A DNA stretch of 64,000 nucleotides from Pseudomonas sp. StFLB209 (GTDB lineage: Bacteria; Pseudomonadota; Gammaproteobacteria; Pseudomonadales; Pseudomonadaceae). The translations under genes and the position numbers were made by a program. The DNA lies in NCBI RefSeq assembly GCF_000829415.1, contig NZ_AP014637.1, positions 5,783,001 through 5,847,000 of the forward strand, in the 5' to 3' direction. Below are positions 23,214-32,020 of this stretch, piece by piece. Position 1 is the stretch's first letter. Every line of letters begins with the position of its first letter. The notes under the pieces were generated by a model. It was not told the origin of the DNA and did no database searches. It saw nothing but the letters and a program-made list of their open reading frames with translations.

Positions 23214-25217
23214 ATGCGCCTGTTTCTCTGCGAAAAGCCCTCTCAAGCCAAGGATATCGCCGCCGTGCTCGGCGCCACCCGACGTGGCGAAGGCTGTCTG
23301 GTCGGTCCCAATGCCACAGTCACCTGGTGTATCGGCCATCTGCTGGAAACCGCCCCGCCCGACGCCTACGACGCCCGCTACAAACGCTGGGCTCTGCAAG
23401 ACCTGCCGATTGTCCCCGGCACCTGGAAAATGCAGGTTAAACCCAAGACAGCCAGCCAGTACAAGGCCGTCAAGCGCTTGCTGAGCGAAGCCCGTGAGCT
23501 GGTGATCGCCACCGACGCCGACCGTGAAGGCGAGATGATCGCCCGTGAGCTGGTCGAACACTGTCGTTATCGCGGGCCGATTCAGCGCTTATGGCTGTCG
23601 GCACTCGATGATGCCTCAATCCGCAAGGCGCTTGCAGCGCTCAAGCCCGGTGCTGCCACGTTCAGTCTTTACCACTCGGCACTGGGCCGCTCGCGCGCCG
23701 ACTGGTTGATCGGCATGAACATGAGCCGGCTGTTTACTTTGCTCGGTCGGCAATCGGGCTACCAGGGCGTATTGCCCGTCGGTCGGGTCCAGACCCCTAC
23801 CCTGCGCCTTGTCGTCGACCGTGACCGCAGCATCGCCGACTTCGTGCCGGTGCCTTATTGGGCGATTGAGGTCGGTCTGCGCCACGCCGGCCAGGATTTT
23901 ACCGCCCAGTGGCGCGCCCCGGCCGATGCCTGCGACGAGCAGGACCGCTGCCTGAACCAGCCGTTGGCGCAACAGGCCGCGCGAGACATGCAGCAGTCTG
24001 GCCAGGCGACCGCCATCAGTGTGCGCACCGAGCGTATCCGCGAGGCGGCCCCGCTGCCGTTCGACCTCGGCACCTTGCAGGAGATCTGCTCAAAAAAACT
24101 CGGTCTCGGCGCCCAGGAAACCCTGGACATCGCCCAGTCGCTGTATGAAACCCACAAGCTGATCACCTACCCGCGCAGCGACTGCGGCTACCTGCCCAAC
24201 AGTCAGCATGGCGAGGCCGCCGGGATCATTGCCGCCCTGACGGCTGCCGACCCGTCGCTGCAGGCCTTGCGCGGCCATCTGGACCCGGCACGCCGCTCAC
24301 GGGCCTGGAATGATGCAAAAGTCAGTGCTCACCACGGCATCATTCCCACCGCTGCCACCCGCGCCTTTGAGCGCCTCAGTGGCAAGCCACGGGCGGTGTA
24401 CAGCCTGATCCGTGCCCGTTACCTGGCGCAGTTCCTGCCCAACCACGAATACGACCGCACCCAGGCCGACTTCGATTGTGCCGGCCATGCGCTGCGCGCG
24501 GTCGGCAAGTGCATCATCGAGGCCGGCTGGAAACGCGCCCTGCCCGAAGCCCTGACCCCGGCCAAAGGTCGCGAGGCCGCGCCGCCCCAGGCCTTGCCGG
24601 CGTTGCACAAAGGCTGTGTCTGCCCGGTCACCGCCGTGCAGCTCAAGGACCTGTGGACCCAGCCGCCCAAGCCCTACACCGAGGGCGATCTGATCAAGGC
24701 GATGAAAAACGTCGCCCGCCTGGTGGAAGACCCGCTGCTCAAACAAAAGCTCAAGGAAACCACCGGCATTGGCACCGAAGCAACCCGCGCCGGAATCATT
24801 CAGGGCCTGCTCGACCGCGGTTACCTGAGCAAGAACGGCAAGGCGCTGTCGGCCACGCCACCGGCCTTCAGCCTGATCGACAATGTGCCAAGGGCCATCG
24901 CCGACCCCGGCACCACGGCAATCTGGGAGCAGGCTCTCGACATGGTCCAGAACGGCGAAATGAGCCTGGAAGAATTCGTCGCCAAGCAGGCCGCCTGGAT
25001 GAGCAAGCAGGTCGAGCGTTACCAGGGCCTGCGCCTGAACCTGCAAGGCATGCCCGCGCCGGCTGGCGCCGCGCCGTGGAAGAAATCGCGCAAAGGCAGC
25101 GGCAAAGGCACCACCAAACGCAAGAGCAGCAACGTGTCGCGCCCCGCCCAGGCTGAAGGTACAACAGCGGTGCGGCGCAAACCTGCCACCTCGCGCAAAC
25201 CGCGTAGCCCCCGTTGA
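23214..25217 (+). CDS. topB: DNA topoisomerase III
   Basis: TopB is a type IA topoisomerase that decatenates DNA through a transient 5'-phosphotyrosine bond. The 667-residue protein has the N-terminal Toprim domain (FLCEKPSQAKDIAAVLG; metal ligands in DADREGE, residues 101-107), the active-site tyrosine Y319 in LITYPRSD, and a basic, low-complexity C-terminus rich in K, R and S (from about residue 620) that likely binds DNA. Length fits the Pseudomonas TopB. It stands alone between the porin terminator and the convergent sigma-54 activator gene. Confidence 0.94.
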   Translation: MRLFLCEKPSQAKDIAAVLGATRRGEGCLVGPNATVTWCIGHLLETAPPDAYDARYKRWALQDLPIVPGTWKMQVKPKTASQYKAVKRLLSEARELVIATDADREGEMIARELVEHCRYRGPIQRLWLSALDDASIRKALAALKPGAATFSLYHSALGRSRADWLIGMNMSRLFTLLGRQSGYQGVLPVGRVQTPTLRLVVDRDRSIADFVPVPYWAIEVGLRHAGQDFTAQWRAPADACDEQDRCLNQPLAQQAARDMQQSGQATAISVRTERIREAAPLPFDLGTLQEICSKKLGLGAQETLDIAQSLYETHKLITYPRSDCGYLPNSQHGEAAGIIAALTAADPSLQALRGHLDPARRSRAWNDAKVSAHHGIIPTAATRAFERLSGKPRAVYSLIRARYLAQFLPNHEYDRTQADFDCAGHALRAVGKCIIEAGWKRALPEALTPAKGREAAPPQALPALHKGCVCPVTAVQLKDLWTQPPKPYTEGDLIKAMKNVARLVEDPLLKQKLKETTGIGTEATRAGIIQGLLDRGYLSKNGKALSATPPAFSLIDNVPRAIADPGTTAIWEQALDMVQNGEMSLEEFVAKQAAWMSKQVERYQGLRLNLQGMPAPAGAAPWKKSRKGSGKGTTKRKSSNVSRPAQAEGTTAVRRKPATSRKPRSPR

Positions 25218-25243
25218 ACACCCGGACCTGGCCGGTCGCGAGT

Positions 25244-27268
25244 TCAGACTCTAAAGCTGTCCACTTCAAGCCCCAGCCGATGCATTTTGTTATACAACCC
25301 GCCCCGTGATACCCCCAGTTGCTGCGCTGCCAATCGCATGTTACCGCCCGTAGCCTGTAGCACCTCGATGATCGCTGCGGCCTGCCGGCTCTGTAGGTCC
25401 AGCGACCCGGCGCTTCTGGCAGCAGGACGGGCTTCGACGCGACCACCCCCAATGGCAGGGCCTTGCTGCAGTTCGATCGGCAAATCTTCGACCTCGATCT
25501 GCGTCGTGGTCGCCAGGTTGGTGGCCCGCTCCAGGGTATTTTCCAGTTCGCGCACATTCCCCGGCCAGCCATAAGCTTCCAGCAGACGCAAGGTATCTGC
25601 CGAGAGGTCGCGGACATCCTTGCGCAGTGACCGCGCCACCCTGACCAGAAAATGCCGGGCCAGCAGAGCAATATCATCACGGCGCAGTCGTAACGGCGGC
25701 ACGCTCAGATTTAGCACGTCGAGCCGGTAGTAAAGGTCTTCCCGGAACGCTCCCTGCGCCACCGCCTGGCTAAGGTTTCGATGCGTGGCAGCGATAATAC
25801 GCACATCCACACGTTGGGATTTCTTGGCCCCGACCCGCGTCACCTCGCCTTCTTGCAACACCCGCAGCAAGCTGACCTGGGCATCAAAGGCCATGTCGCC
25901 GATTTCATCGAGAAAGATCGTGCCGCCGTCGGCCAGCTCGAATTTGCCCGCAGAACCGCCCCGTGTGGCGCCGGTAAAGGCACCTTCGACATGCCCGAAC
26001 AACTCACTCTGCACCAGTTCACGGGGAATTGCGCCGCAGTTCACTGCCACGAAAGGACCGCCGCTACGGGCACTGGCATTGTGGATAGCCTGGGCGAACA
26101 GCTCTTTGCCTGTACCGCTTTCGCCGATAATCAAGGTGGTGGAGTCGCTGCGACTGGCAATCCGTGCAAGGCGCAGGGCGTCCTGTAGCGCCCGCGACCG
26201 GCCCTGTATGTTGTCGAAGGTATACTTGGCACGGGCACCAATCACGCGGCGGGTGATCTCACGAATGCGCAGGTTCTCGCGCAACGATAGAATCCAGCCG
26301 CCTTGGGCCAACGGGCAGACCGACACCAGGCAGGCCAGGGCGCTGCCATCGGCCAACTGGAAACTGCAATCGAGGTCGCGCAAGCCGTCACCGTCACGCA
26401 GCAGCACCTCCTGAGCGGGTTCACTGTGGGCCAACTGGCGCAGCGGCGCGCCGAGCGAGGTTTCATCTGCGTTGAACAATTGCCGCGCATAGCGGTTCAA
26501 CGTCTTGATCCGGCCTTGTGAATCAAGCACCACCAGCCCCTCGTTGAGCACTTCCAGCACGGCGCGCTGTTCACTGAGCAGTGCTTGCAAGGCCATCTGC
26601 CGTGAAACAGCTTCGGCGGCCGCCTGCACCGTGCCCAGGGTGTGTAAATGAAACCAGCCCGGCTCGGCAGTAAGGGTCAAAATAGCCCGGGTGCGGCCTT
26701 CACTGTCGCGAATCGGCGCTGCCGCGCAATGCATGCGCCGCGCACGTAGACCACTGGCGAAGTTTTCTTCGGCCAGCACGTATACCAGACGATCTTCACG
26801 CAAAGCCAGGCCCGTGCAATTGGTGCCCTGCACCGACTCCAGCAAACGGCTCCCGATCGGCGTGATGTCCAGGCCACAGAAATGCAGGGTGGTGCCATGG
26901 GAATCGGTAAGGTTGATATGCCCCCGCGGGTTGTACGCCAACAACCCCTGCATCACCTGAGCCGCGGTGTGAATCAATTCACGGTGCTCGTGCAAAGTGG
27001 CCGCCAACATCTGTGAACTGACAAACCGATAGGCACTGTCATGCGGGTCGATACCGCTTGCCAGACTGCGTTGCCAAGAGGCCCAGATCAGCGCCCTCAC
27101 CTGCTCAGGAGGCGACGAAATGCCCGCCTGACAGGCTTGCCAGGCCGCTTGCAACGCCGGTATGGGCCCGTCACTCAGATCGCCTGGATTCAAGGCGGTC
27201 AGATAATCCAGATCCTGAGGGGCAAGCAGTTGCGCCAAAGGCTCAACCCGGTCAGCAAAATCACGCAT
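25244..27268 (-). CDS. Sigma-54-dependent activator, AcoR type
   Basis: The 674-residue bacterial enhancer-binding protein has a GAF-like sensory region (about 70-220), a PAS-like segment (about 235-330), an AAA+ domain with Walker A GESGTGKE (382-389), the sigma-54-contacting GAFTGA loop (429-434) and Walker B IFLDEIG (451-457), and a C-terminal Fis-type helix-turn-helix (LAAQQLGVSRGGLYNKMHRL, about 645-665). The intact GAFTGA loop means it should activate sigma-54 promoters. Such a promoter, with twin palindromic sites, sits in the divergent region. The gene converges on topB. The ligand is unknown but probably a sugar or polyol handled by the divergent operon. Confidence 0.92.
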   Translation of the reverse strand: MRDFADRVEPLAQLLAPQDLDYLTALNPGDLSDGPIPALQAAWQACQAGISSPPEQVRALIWASWQRSLASGIDPHDSAYRFVSSQMLAATLHEHRELIHTAAQVMQGLLAYNPRGHINLTDSHGTTLHFCGLDITPIGSRLLESVQGTNCTGLALREDRLVYVLAEENFASGLRARRMHCAAAPIRDSEGRTRAILTLTAEPGWFHLHTLGTVQAAAEAVSRQMALQALLSEQRAVLEVLNEGLVVLDSQGRIKTLNRYARQLFNADETSLGAPLRQLAHSEPAQEVLLRDGDGLRDLDCSFQLADGSALACLVSVCPLAQGGWILSLRENLRIREITRRVIGARAKYTFDNIQGRSRALQDALRLARIASRSDSTTLIIGESGTGKELFAQAIHNASARSGGPFVAVNCGAIPRELVQSELFGHVEGAFTGATRGGSAGKFELADGGTIFLDEIGDMAFDAQVSLLRVLQEGEVTRVGAKKSQRVDVRIIAATHRNLSQAVAQGAFREDLYYRLDVLNLSVPPLRLRRDDIALLARHFLVRVARSLRKDVRDLSADTLRLLEAYGWPGNVRELENTLERATNLATTTQIEVEDLPIELQQGPAIGGGRVEARPAARSAGSLDLQSRQAAAIIEVLQATGGNMRLAAQQLGVSRGGLYNKMHRLGLEVDSFRV

Positions 27269-27283
27269 CGGCCACCTCTACGA

Positions 27284-27302
27284 ATGTCTATTTTTATGAC
27301 AT
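27284..27302. promoter_or_regulatory. Activator site 1 (ATGTC-N9-GACAT)
   Basis: ATGTC at 27284-27288 and GACAT at 27298-27302 are separated by nine bases. The same palindrome recurs at 27315-27333; centres are 31 bases apart, three helical turns, as expected for tandem enhancer sites of a sigma-54 activator. Confidence 0.7.
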
Positions 27303-27314
27303 GCCATTATAGAC

Positions 27315-27333
27315 ATGTCATTAAATTAGACAT
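27315..27333. promoter_or_regulatory. Activator site 2 (ATGTC-N9-GACAT)
   Basis: Second copy of the palindrome, ATGTC at 27315-27319 and GACAT at 27329-27333 with a nine-base AT-only spacer. It lies about 50 bases upstream of the -24 element. Confidence 0.7.
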
Positions 27334-27384
27334 ATTTGCCTTCATAATTCGAAATAAAGCCTTTATTTTCAATAAGTTAAAAAT

Positions 27385-27400
27385 TGGCACAGGCGTTGCT
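27385..27400 (+). promoter_or_regulatory. Sigma-54 promoter of the Gfo/Idh/MocA operon
   Basis: TGGCACAGGCGTTGCT fits the -24/-12 consensus TGGCAC-N5-TTGC fully, with GG at 27386-27387 and GC at 27398-27399 spaced by ten bases. It lies 63 bases before the dehydrogenase start and downstream of the twin activator sites. Confidence 0.85.
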
Positions 27401-27462
27401 CTCTTGCTGTCACGGACTGTCGTTCGACAACCGGCCCAGAAAAACAACAAGGAGTTTTATCG

Positions 27463-28485
27463 ATGACCTCAAGCAAGACTCTTCGCCTCGGCCTGATTGG
27501 TGCTGGCCGCATGGGCAGCTTCCATGGCCTGACAGCAGCCCGGCATATTCCCGGTGCCACCTTGGCAGCCATCGCCGACCCAACCCCCGGCCAGGCAGCC
27601 CGGCTGGCCGTTGAATTGGGAGTAGACAGGGTCTATACCGACCCACAGCAACTGATTCTCGACCCGGACATTGATGGTGTACTGATCGCCTCGCCGGCGC
27701 GCAGCCACGCCGAACTGGTCGTCAGCGCCGCTCGCGCCGGCAAGGGCATCTTCTGCGAGAAACCGATGGCCATCACTCTCGACGAAGCCGACCGCGCCAT
27801 CGAGGCAGCCAGGCAAGCCGGCGTGGTCTTGCAGGTGGGCTTCAACCGGCGGTTTTCCAAGAGCTTTCGTCAGGCCCATAAAGAAGTTCTGGCAGGCCAC
27901 ATCGGCACCCCGCAACTGCTGCGCTCACTGACCCGGGATCCGGCGCTGAGCAACCCTGCCGCGTCGCCGCAGTGGGTGATCTTTCTGGAAACCCTGATCC
28001 ACGATTTCGACACCCTCAACTATCTCAACCCGGGCGCCTGTGCCGTGGAAGTCAATGTCATGGCCGATGCGCTGATCGCCCCGCAGTACAAAGCCAGCGG
28101 TCTGCTGGACACCGCGCTGGTGAGCATCCGTTACGACAACGGCGCCCTGGCCAGTGCCGAGGCCAGCTTCCAGGCGGTCTACGGTTACGACGTGCGCGGT
28201 GAGGTATTCGGCAGTGCCGGTATGCTGACCATGGGCGACATCAACTGCTCGGACCTGCGCCGTTACACAGCCGAAGGCATCAGTGCCGACAGCATGCGCA
28301 TGGACACCGACCTGCTGCGCGATGCCTACATTGCCGAACTCAATCACTTTGCCGATTGCCTGCGCAATCGCAGCCAGCCGCTGGCCAGTGGCGAGGATGC
28401 CCGCGCCGCACTGGTGATCGCTCGCGCCTGTATCGACTCGGTACTGCAAAGCCGACCGATCCGCATCGAGGAGACCCGCTCATGA
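27463..28485 (+). CDS. Gfo/Idh/MocA-family oxidoreductase
   Basis: The 340-residue NAD(P)-dependent dehydrogenase resembles inositol 2-dehydrogenases and related sugar/polyol oxidoreductases. It has the N-terminal dinucleotide-binding loop GLIGAGRMGSFHG (about 9-21), the family motif CEKPMAITLDEAD (about 100-112) with the conserved E-K-P, and a catalytic-type H184-region LIHDFDTLN. The start ATG follows GGAG at 27451; an AACAACAA motif (27443-27450) lies directly before it, a probable Crc/Hfq site. First gene of a sigma-54 operon with an isomerase and a binding protein; the true substrate is not known. Confidence 0.87.
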   Translation: MTSSKTLRLGLIGAGRMGSFHGLTAARHIPGATLAAIADPTPGQAARLAVELGVDRVYTDPQQLILDPDIDGVLIASPARSHAELVVSAARAGKGIFCEKPMAITLDEADRAIEAARQAGVVLQVGFNRRFSKSFRQAHKEVLAGHIGTPQLLRSLTRDPALSNPAASPQWVIFLETLIHDFDTLNYLNPGACAVEVNVMADALIAPQYKASGLLDTALVSIRYDNGALASAEASFQAVYGYDVRGEVFGSAGMLTMGDINCSDLRRYTAEGISADSMRMDTDLLRDAYIAELNHFADCLRNRSQPLASGEDARAALVIARACIDSVLQSRPIRIEETRS

Positions 28486-29267
28486 GCCGCTGCCCATTCA
28501 AACTCGCAGCCAGCGCTGAAATGCTGTTTGTCGACCAACCCTTCATCGAACGCGTGCGACGTATCCATGAGCTGGGCCTGAGTGTAGAGATCTGGAACTG
28601 GACGAACAAAGACATTGATGCGCTGATCGCCACCGGTGCCGACTTCACTTCCATGACCGGTTACATCGACGGCAACCTGACCGAAACCGATGGCATTGCC
28701 CGTCTGCTTGCCACTGCCCAACAGTCGCTGGCAGTAGCCGAACGTCTGGGCTGTCCGAGTCTCAACCTGCACGGTACCGGCCTGGACGACAAGGGCCTGC
28801 CGGTACGCCCGGTGCAGAAGGTCAGCGGGCGCATGTGGCTGAGCGCCTGCAAAACCCTGGAGAAAATCGCCCGCCTGGGTGAGGACGCAGGCAAGGTATT
28901 CCTGCTGGAAAACCTCAACACAGCGGTCGATCATCCTGGCACGCCCTTCGCCCGCGCCGAAGATACCCTGGCGCTGATCGAGGCGGTTGACAGTCCGTAC
29001 CTGAAACTCAACCTCGACCTGTACCACGCCCAGATTGGCGAAGGTAACCTGATTGAACTGGTACAGCGCGCCGGCAGCGCGATTGGCGAGATCCAGGTGG
29101 CCGATGTGCCGGGGCGCCAGGAACCGGGCACCGGTGAAATCAACTACCCGGCCATTGCCCGCTCGCTTGATGCCATGGGCTATCGCGGCGTGATCGGCCT
29201 GGAAGGCTGGGCCTCGGGCGATCCGCTCCTGGCCATCGAGCGCTTGCGTGAAGCGTTCAGCCTGTAA
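28482..29267 (+). CDS. TIM-barrel sugar isomerase/epimerase (hydroxypyruvate isomerase-like)
   Basis: The 261-residue protein belongs to the xylose-isomerase-like TIM-barrel family that includes hydroxypyruvate isomerase and inosose-type isomerases/dehydratases. Metal-binding acids are expected in FLLENLN (E at about 148), LNLDLYHAQ and GLEGWASGD; VADVPGRQEPGTGEINY is typical of the hydroxypyruvate isomerase branch. The ATG overlaps the dehydrogenase stop as ATGA, so expression is coupled. It likely acts after the dehydrogenase in a sugar or polyol pathway. Confidence 0.82.
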   Translation: MSRCPFKLAASAEMLFVDQPFIERVRRIHELGLSVEIWNWTNKDIDALIATGADFTSMTGYIDGNLTETDGIARLLATAQQSLAVAERLGCPSLNLHGTGLDDKGLPVRPVQKVSGRMWLSACKTLEKIARLGEDAGKVFLLENLNTAVDHPGTPFARAEDTLALIEAVDSPYLKLNLDLYHAQIGEGNLIELVQRAGSAIGEIQVADVPGRQEPGTGEINYPAIARSLDAMGYRGVIGLEGWASGDPLLAIERLREAFSL

Positions 29268-29311
29268 AACCCTGCGCACGTTTTCCGATAACAACAAAAA
29301 GGATACTCACC

Positions 29312-30238
29312 ATGCGCTTTACCAAGCTTTTCGCAGTCACTGCCGGCTTGCTGTTCAGCTCCATGGCACTGGCCGAATACCGTATCGGGGTCAGCATCGC
29401 CAGGGTGGACGACAACTTCATGACTTACATCCGCAACGGCCTGAATGACGCCGCCCTCAAGGCCGGTGTGCAGATCCAGATCGAAGATGCTCAGGGCGAC
29501 GTGGTACGCCAGCTTAACCAGGTGCAGAACTTTCTTACCCAGAAGGTCGATGCCGTCATTGTACTGCCGGCCGACACCGCCGGGGTCGCCCGGGTCACTG
29601 CGGCGGCGGTGCAGGCCAAGACCCCACTGGTATACGTCAATCGCCGCCCGGACCAGCCGGAGTTACCCAAGGGGGTGGTGGCCGTAGGGTCGCGTGAAGA
29701 AGAAGCCGGGCAACTGCAAATGGGCTTTCTGGCCGAGAAAATGGGTGGCAAGGGCAATCTGGCGATCATCATGGGTGACCTGGCACAGAATGCCACGCTG
29801 GGTCGTACCAACGGCGTGAAACAGGTGCTCAAGGATTACCCGGACATCAAGATCATCGAGCAACAGAGCGCTGAGTGGCAGCGCAGCCGCAGTATGGACC
29901 TGACCAGCAACTGGCTGTTGGCCGGAACCAAAATCGACGCCATCGTTGCCAACAACGATGAGATGGCCATCGGCGCGGCAATGGCACTGCAACAGGCGGG
30001 CAAGACCAAGGGATCGATACCGGTGGTGGGTATCGACGGGTTGCCCGATGGCCTGATCGCTATCAAGCGTGGCCAACTGGCAGCCTCGGTGTATCAGGAT
30101 CCGAAAGCCCAGGCGGAAGGGGCAATGCAGGCCGCAGTGAAGCTGATCAAAGGCGAGCCGGTCGAAAGTGAAGTCTGGGTGCCCTTCCAGTTGATCAAGC
30201 CGGAACAGGTGGATCACTTCGCCCAACAAGCCAAATAA
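29312..30238 (+). CDS. Periplasmic sugar-binding protein (RbsB type), orphan
   Basis: The 308-residue protein has a signal peptide (1-21, cut after SSMALA) and the two-lobed type I periplasmic-binding fold of ribose/inositol-binding proteins (YRIGVSIARVDDNFMTYIRN start, NNDEMAIGAAMALQQAG, VVGIDGLPDGLIAIK). Such proteins normally deliver sugar to an ABC permease, but no permease or ATPase gene follows; a terminator comes 18 bases after the stop. The ribosome binding site AAAAAGGA is fused to an AACAACAA motif (29290-29297). It may serve a transporter elsewhere or act in sensing. Confidence 0.88.
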   Translation: MRFTKLFAVTAGLLFSSMALAEYRIGVSIARVDDNFMTYIRNGLNDAALKAGVQIQIEDAQGDVVRQLNQVQNFLTQKVDAVIVLPADTAGVARVTAAAVQAKTPLVYVNRRPDQPELPKGVVAVGSREEEAGQLQMGFLAEKMGGKGNLAIIMGDLAQNATLGRTNGVKQVLKDYPDIKIIEQQSAEWQRSRSMDLTSNWLLAGTKIDAIVANNDEMAIGAAMALQQAGKTKGSIPVVGIDGLPDGLIAIKRGQLAASVYQDPKAQAEGAMQAAVKLIKGEPVESEVWVPFQLIKPEQVDHFAQQAK

Positions 30239-30255
30239 GGCGCGTCCACCTCTGC

Positions 30256-30293
30256 AAAAAGGCCGGTCCCGTGACACACTGGTCGGCCTTTTT
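30256..30293 (+). terminator. Terminator of the sigma-54 operon
   Basis: AAAAAGGCCG at 30256-30265 pairs with CGGCCTTTTT at 30284-30293, an A-T-flanked stem usable in both directions. It ends the operon right after the binding-protein gene. Confidence 0.8.
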
Positions 30294-30310
30294 CCACACT
30301 GCCACCTCGT

Positions 30311-30679
30311 ATGTCCATATCCAAGCGCGAACAAGCGCACCTTGAACGCCTGCTGAGCCAGACCCTGACCGAAGCCTGCGAAACCGCCAAGGCCGAACTG
30401 CTCGGTTTCCAGTGGCTGACCCATGTGGTCGACTACGCCAACTTTCCGGACAGCCTGCAAGTCATCTGGGTGTTCGACAGCGAAGCCAACCGCCAGGCCG
30501 CATTGGCCGCCGGGCAGATGCAACGCATGAATGACTTTACCGCCATGGCCCTGAGTGAAGCCGGTGTGCGGCTGCAACAGATTGAACGGCATGTGTCCTG
30601 TGACAGCGAACAAGCCTGCCAGCACAGCCACGCCGGTGACTGGCAAAAACGCCTGGCGCGTCGTTCGAGACGCGCCTGA
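30311..30679 (+). CDS. Conserved hypothetical protein
   Basis: I do not recognise a named family for this 122-residue soluble protein. It starts MSISKREQAHLERLLSQTLT, has a mixed helix/strand middle (VIWVFDSEANRQAAL) and ends in a short Cys/His-containing tail (CDSEQACQHSHAGDW) and a basic stretch. No signal peptide or membrane span is visible. It lies one base before the DUF1289 gene, so the two are probably co-transcribed. The start ATG has no strong ribosome binding site. Confidence 0.7.
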   Translation: MSISKREQAHLERLLSQTLTEACETAKAELLGFQWLTHVVDYANFPDSLQVIWVFDSEANRQAALAAGQMQRMNDFTAMALSEAGVRLQQIERHVSCDSEQACQHSHAGDWQKRLARRSRRA

Positions 30680-30680
30680 A

Positions 30681-30866
30681 ATGGCCAAGGAAATCGACAA
30701 CCCTTGCACGTCCCAATGCCAGCTCAGTGGCGAGCTGTGCGTCAGTTGCGGCCGGACCCGGCAAGACATCCGTAACTGGAAACGCATGAAACGCCCGGAA
30801 AAAATGGCCGCCGTACTGCGTGCCAGCCAGCAACTCAAAAACCTGCAAAAACGCAGCCGTAACTGA
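30681..30866 (+). CDS. DUF1289-family small cysteine protein
   Basis: The 61-residue protein matches the DUF1289 pattern: NPCTSQCQLSGELCVSCGRT with four cysteines that could bind a metal or iron-sulfur cluster, followed by R-x-I-x-x-W (RQDIRNWKRM). The family is widespread in proteobacteria and its function is unclear. I chose the ATG at 30681, one base after the stop of the preceding gene; longer reading runs inside that gene. Confidence 0.8.
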   Translation: MAKEIDNPCTSQCQLSGELCVSCGRTRQDIRNWKRMKRPEKMAAVLRASQQLKNLQKRSRN

Positions 30867-30880
30867 TCCCCAGATAAGAG

Positions 30881-31076
30881 TGATACCGATCAGTTAAGCG
30901 ATTTCGGATCTGGCTCGGTCCCGGTGGGAGGGAGTTCTACTCGCGACGAGGCCCGTGAAATCGGCACATTGGCTTCGAATGTACCGCCGTCTTCGCCTGC
31001 AGAGCTGCCTCCCACCGGGCCGAGTGGGCCTTAACCCGTATTGGCCCGCGATAGCACGGCGGTCCCGCCGCGCGCC
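30881..31076. repeat. Intergenic REP-type repeat
   Basis: TGATACCGATCAGTTAAGCG (30881-30900) is an inverted copy of the 20-base terminal motif; it is followed by opposed REP-like halves (CGGTGGGAGGGAGTTCTACT and GAGCTGCCTCCCACCGGGCC) and a partly matching right end (CCTTAACCCGTATTGG near 31030). It fills the gap between the DUF1289 and YghX-type genes. Confidence 0.6.
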
Positions 31077-31077
31077 T

Positions 31078-31965
31078 TCAAGCAAGATAACGCTTGAACC
31101 ACTCCAGCGTCCGTTCCCAGGCCAGCCTGGCCGCTGCTTCGTCGTAGCGCGGCGTGGAGTCGTTGTGGAAGCCGTGGTTGGCACCTTTGTAGATGTAAGT
31201 CTGGTAGGTGGTGCCGGCCGCTTGCAACGCTTGCTCATAGGCCGGCCAGCCCTCGTTGATGCGGGTGTCCAGTTCGCCGTAATGAATCATCACTGGCGCC
31301 TTGATCCGCGGCACATCTTCGGCCTTGGGCTGGCGACCGTAGAACGACACTGCCGCGCCCAGCTCCGGATAAGCCACGGCTGCCGCATTGGCGACCCCAC
31401 CGCCATAACAGAACCCCGTGATGCCGACCTTGCCGGTCGTGGCGTCATGGGCCATCAACCATTCCAGGGCGGCAAAGAAATCGTTGAGCAGTTTTTCCGG
31501 GTTGACCTGCTGTTGCAGCTCGCGGCCCTTGTCGTCGTTGCCCGGATAACCGCCCACAGAGCTCAGGCCATCAGGGGCCAGGGCGATGAAGCCGGCCTTG
31601 GCGACGCGCCGCGCCACGTCTTCGATATACGGATTCAGGCCGCGGTTTTCATGGACCACCACCACGCCCGGCAGTTTGCCGCTGGCCTTGGCCGGACGTA
31701 CCAGATAACCACGTACCTGACCGTGGCCATTGGGCGACGGGTAGCTCACGTATTCGGCCACGATGTCCGGGTCAGTGAACGGCACCTGCTCGGCCAGCGC
31801 ATAGTCAGGACTGAGCGCTGCCAGTACGCCGACGGCGGTCAGGCCGCCGGCAGTGAACTTCGCCGCCCGGTCGAGAAACTCGCGGCGGTTGATCTGGCCG
31901 TGGGCGTAGTAGTCGTAGAGCTCCAGCAGTTGCGGGGCGAAGTCTTTGGCGGTCAGTCTTTGCAT
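31078..31965 (-). CDS. yghX: YghX-type dienelactone-hydrolase-family protein
   Basis: The 295-residue alpha/beta hydrolase resembles E. coli YghX closely as I recall it (LTAKDF, YIEDVARRVAKAGFIALAPD, DGLSSVGGYPGNDDKGRELQ). The catalytic triad is C186 (GFCYGGG), D233 and H264. An N-terminal stretch with R27-R28 (NRREFLDRAAK) and a hydrophobic run to residue 58 looks like a Tat export signal, although E. coli YghX has KR there. It lies 55 bases downstream of the FecA-like receptor on the same strand, so it may be co-transcribed and act on a ligand in the periplasm. The substrate is unknown. Confidence 0.85.
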   Translation of the reverse strand: MQRLTAKDFAPQLLELYDYYAHGQINRREFLDRAAKFTAGGLTAVGVLAALSPDYALAEQVPFTDPDIVAEYVSYPSPNGHGQVRGYLVRPAKASGKLPGVVVVHENRGLNPYIEDVARRVAKAGFIALAPDGLSSVGGYPGNDDKGRELQQQVNPEKLLNDFFAALEWLMAHDATTGKVGITGFCYGGGVANAAAVAYPELGAAVSFYGRQPKAEDVPRIKAPVMIHYGELDTRINEGWPAYEQALQAAGTTYQTYIYKGANHGFHNDSTPRYDEAAARLAWERTLEWFKRYLA

Positions 31966-32020
31966 CGGTGTACATCCTGTAGGTCGGTGAGCGCCATTCA
32001 AGCATAGTCCGGCCAGCCTC

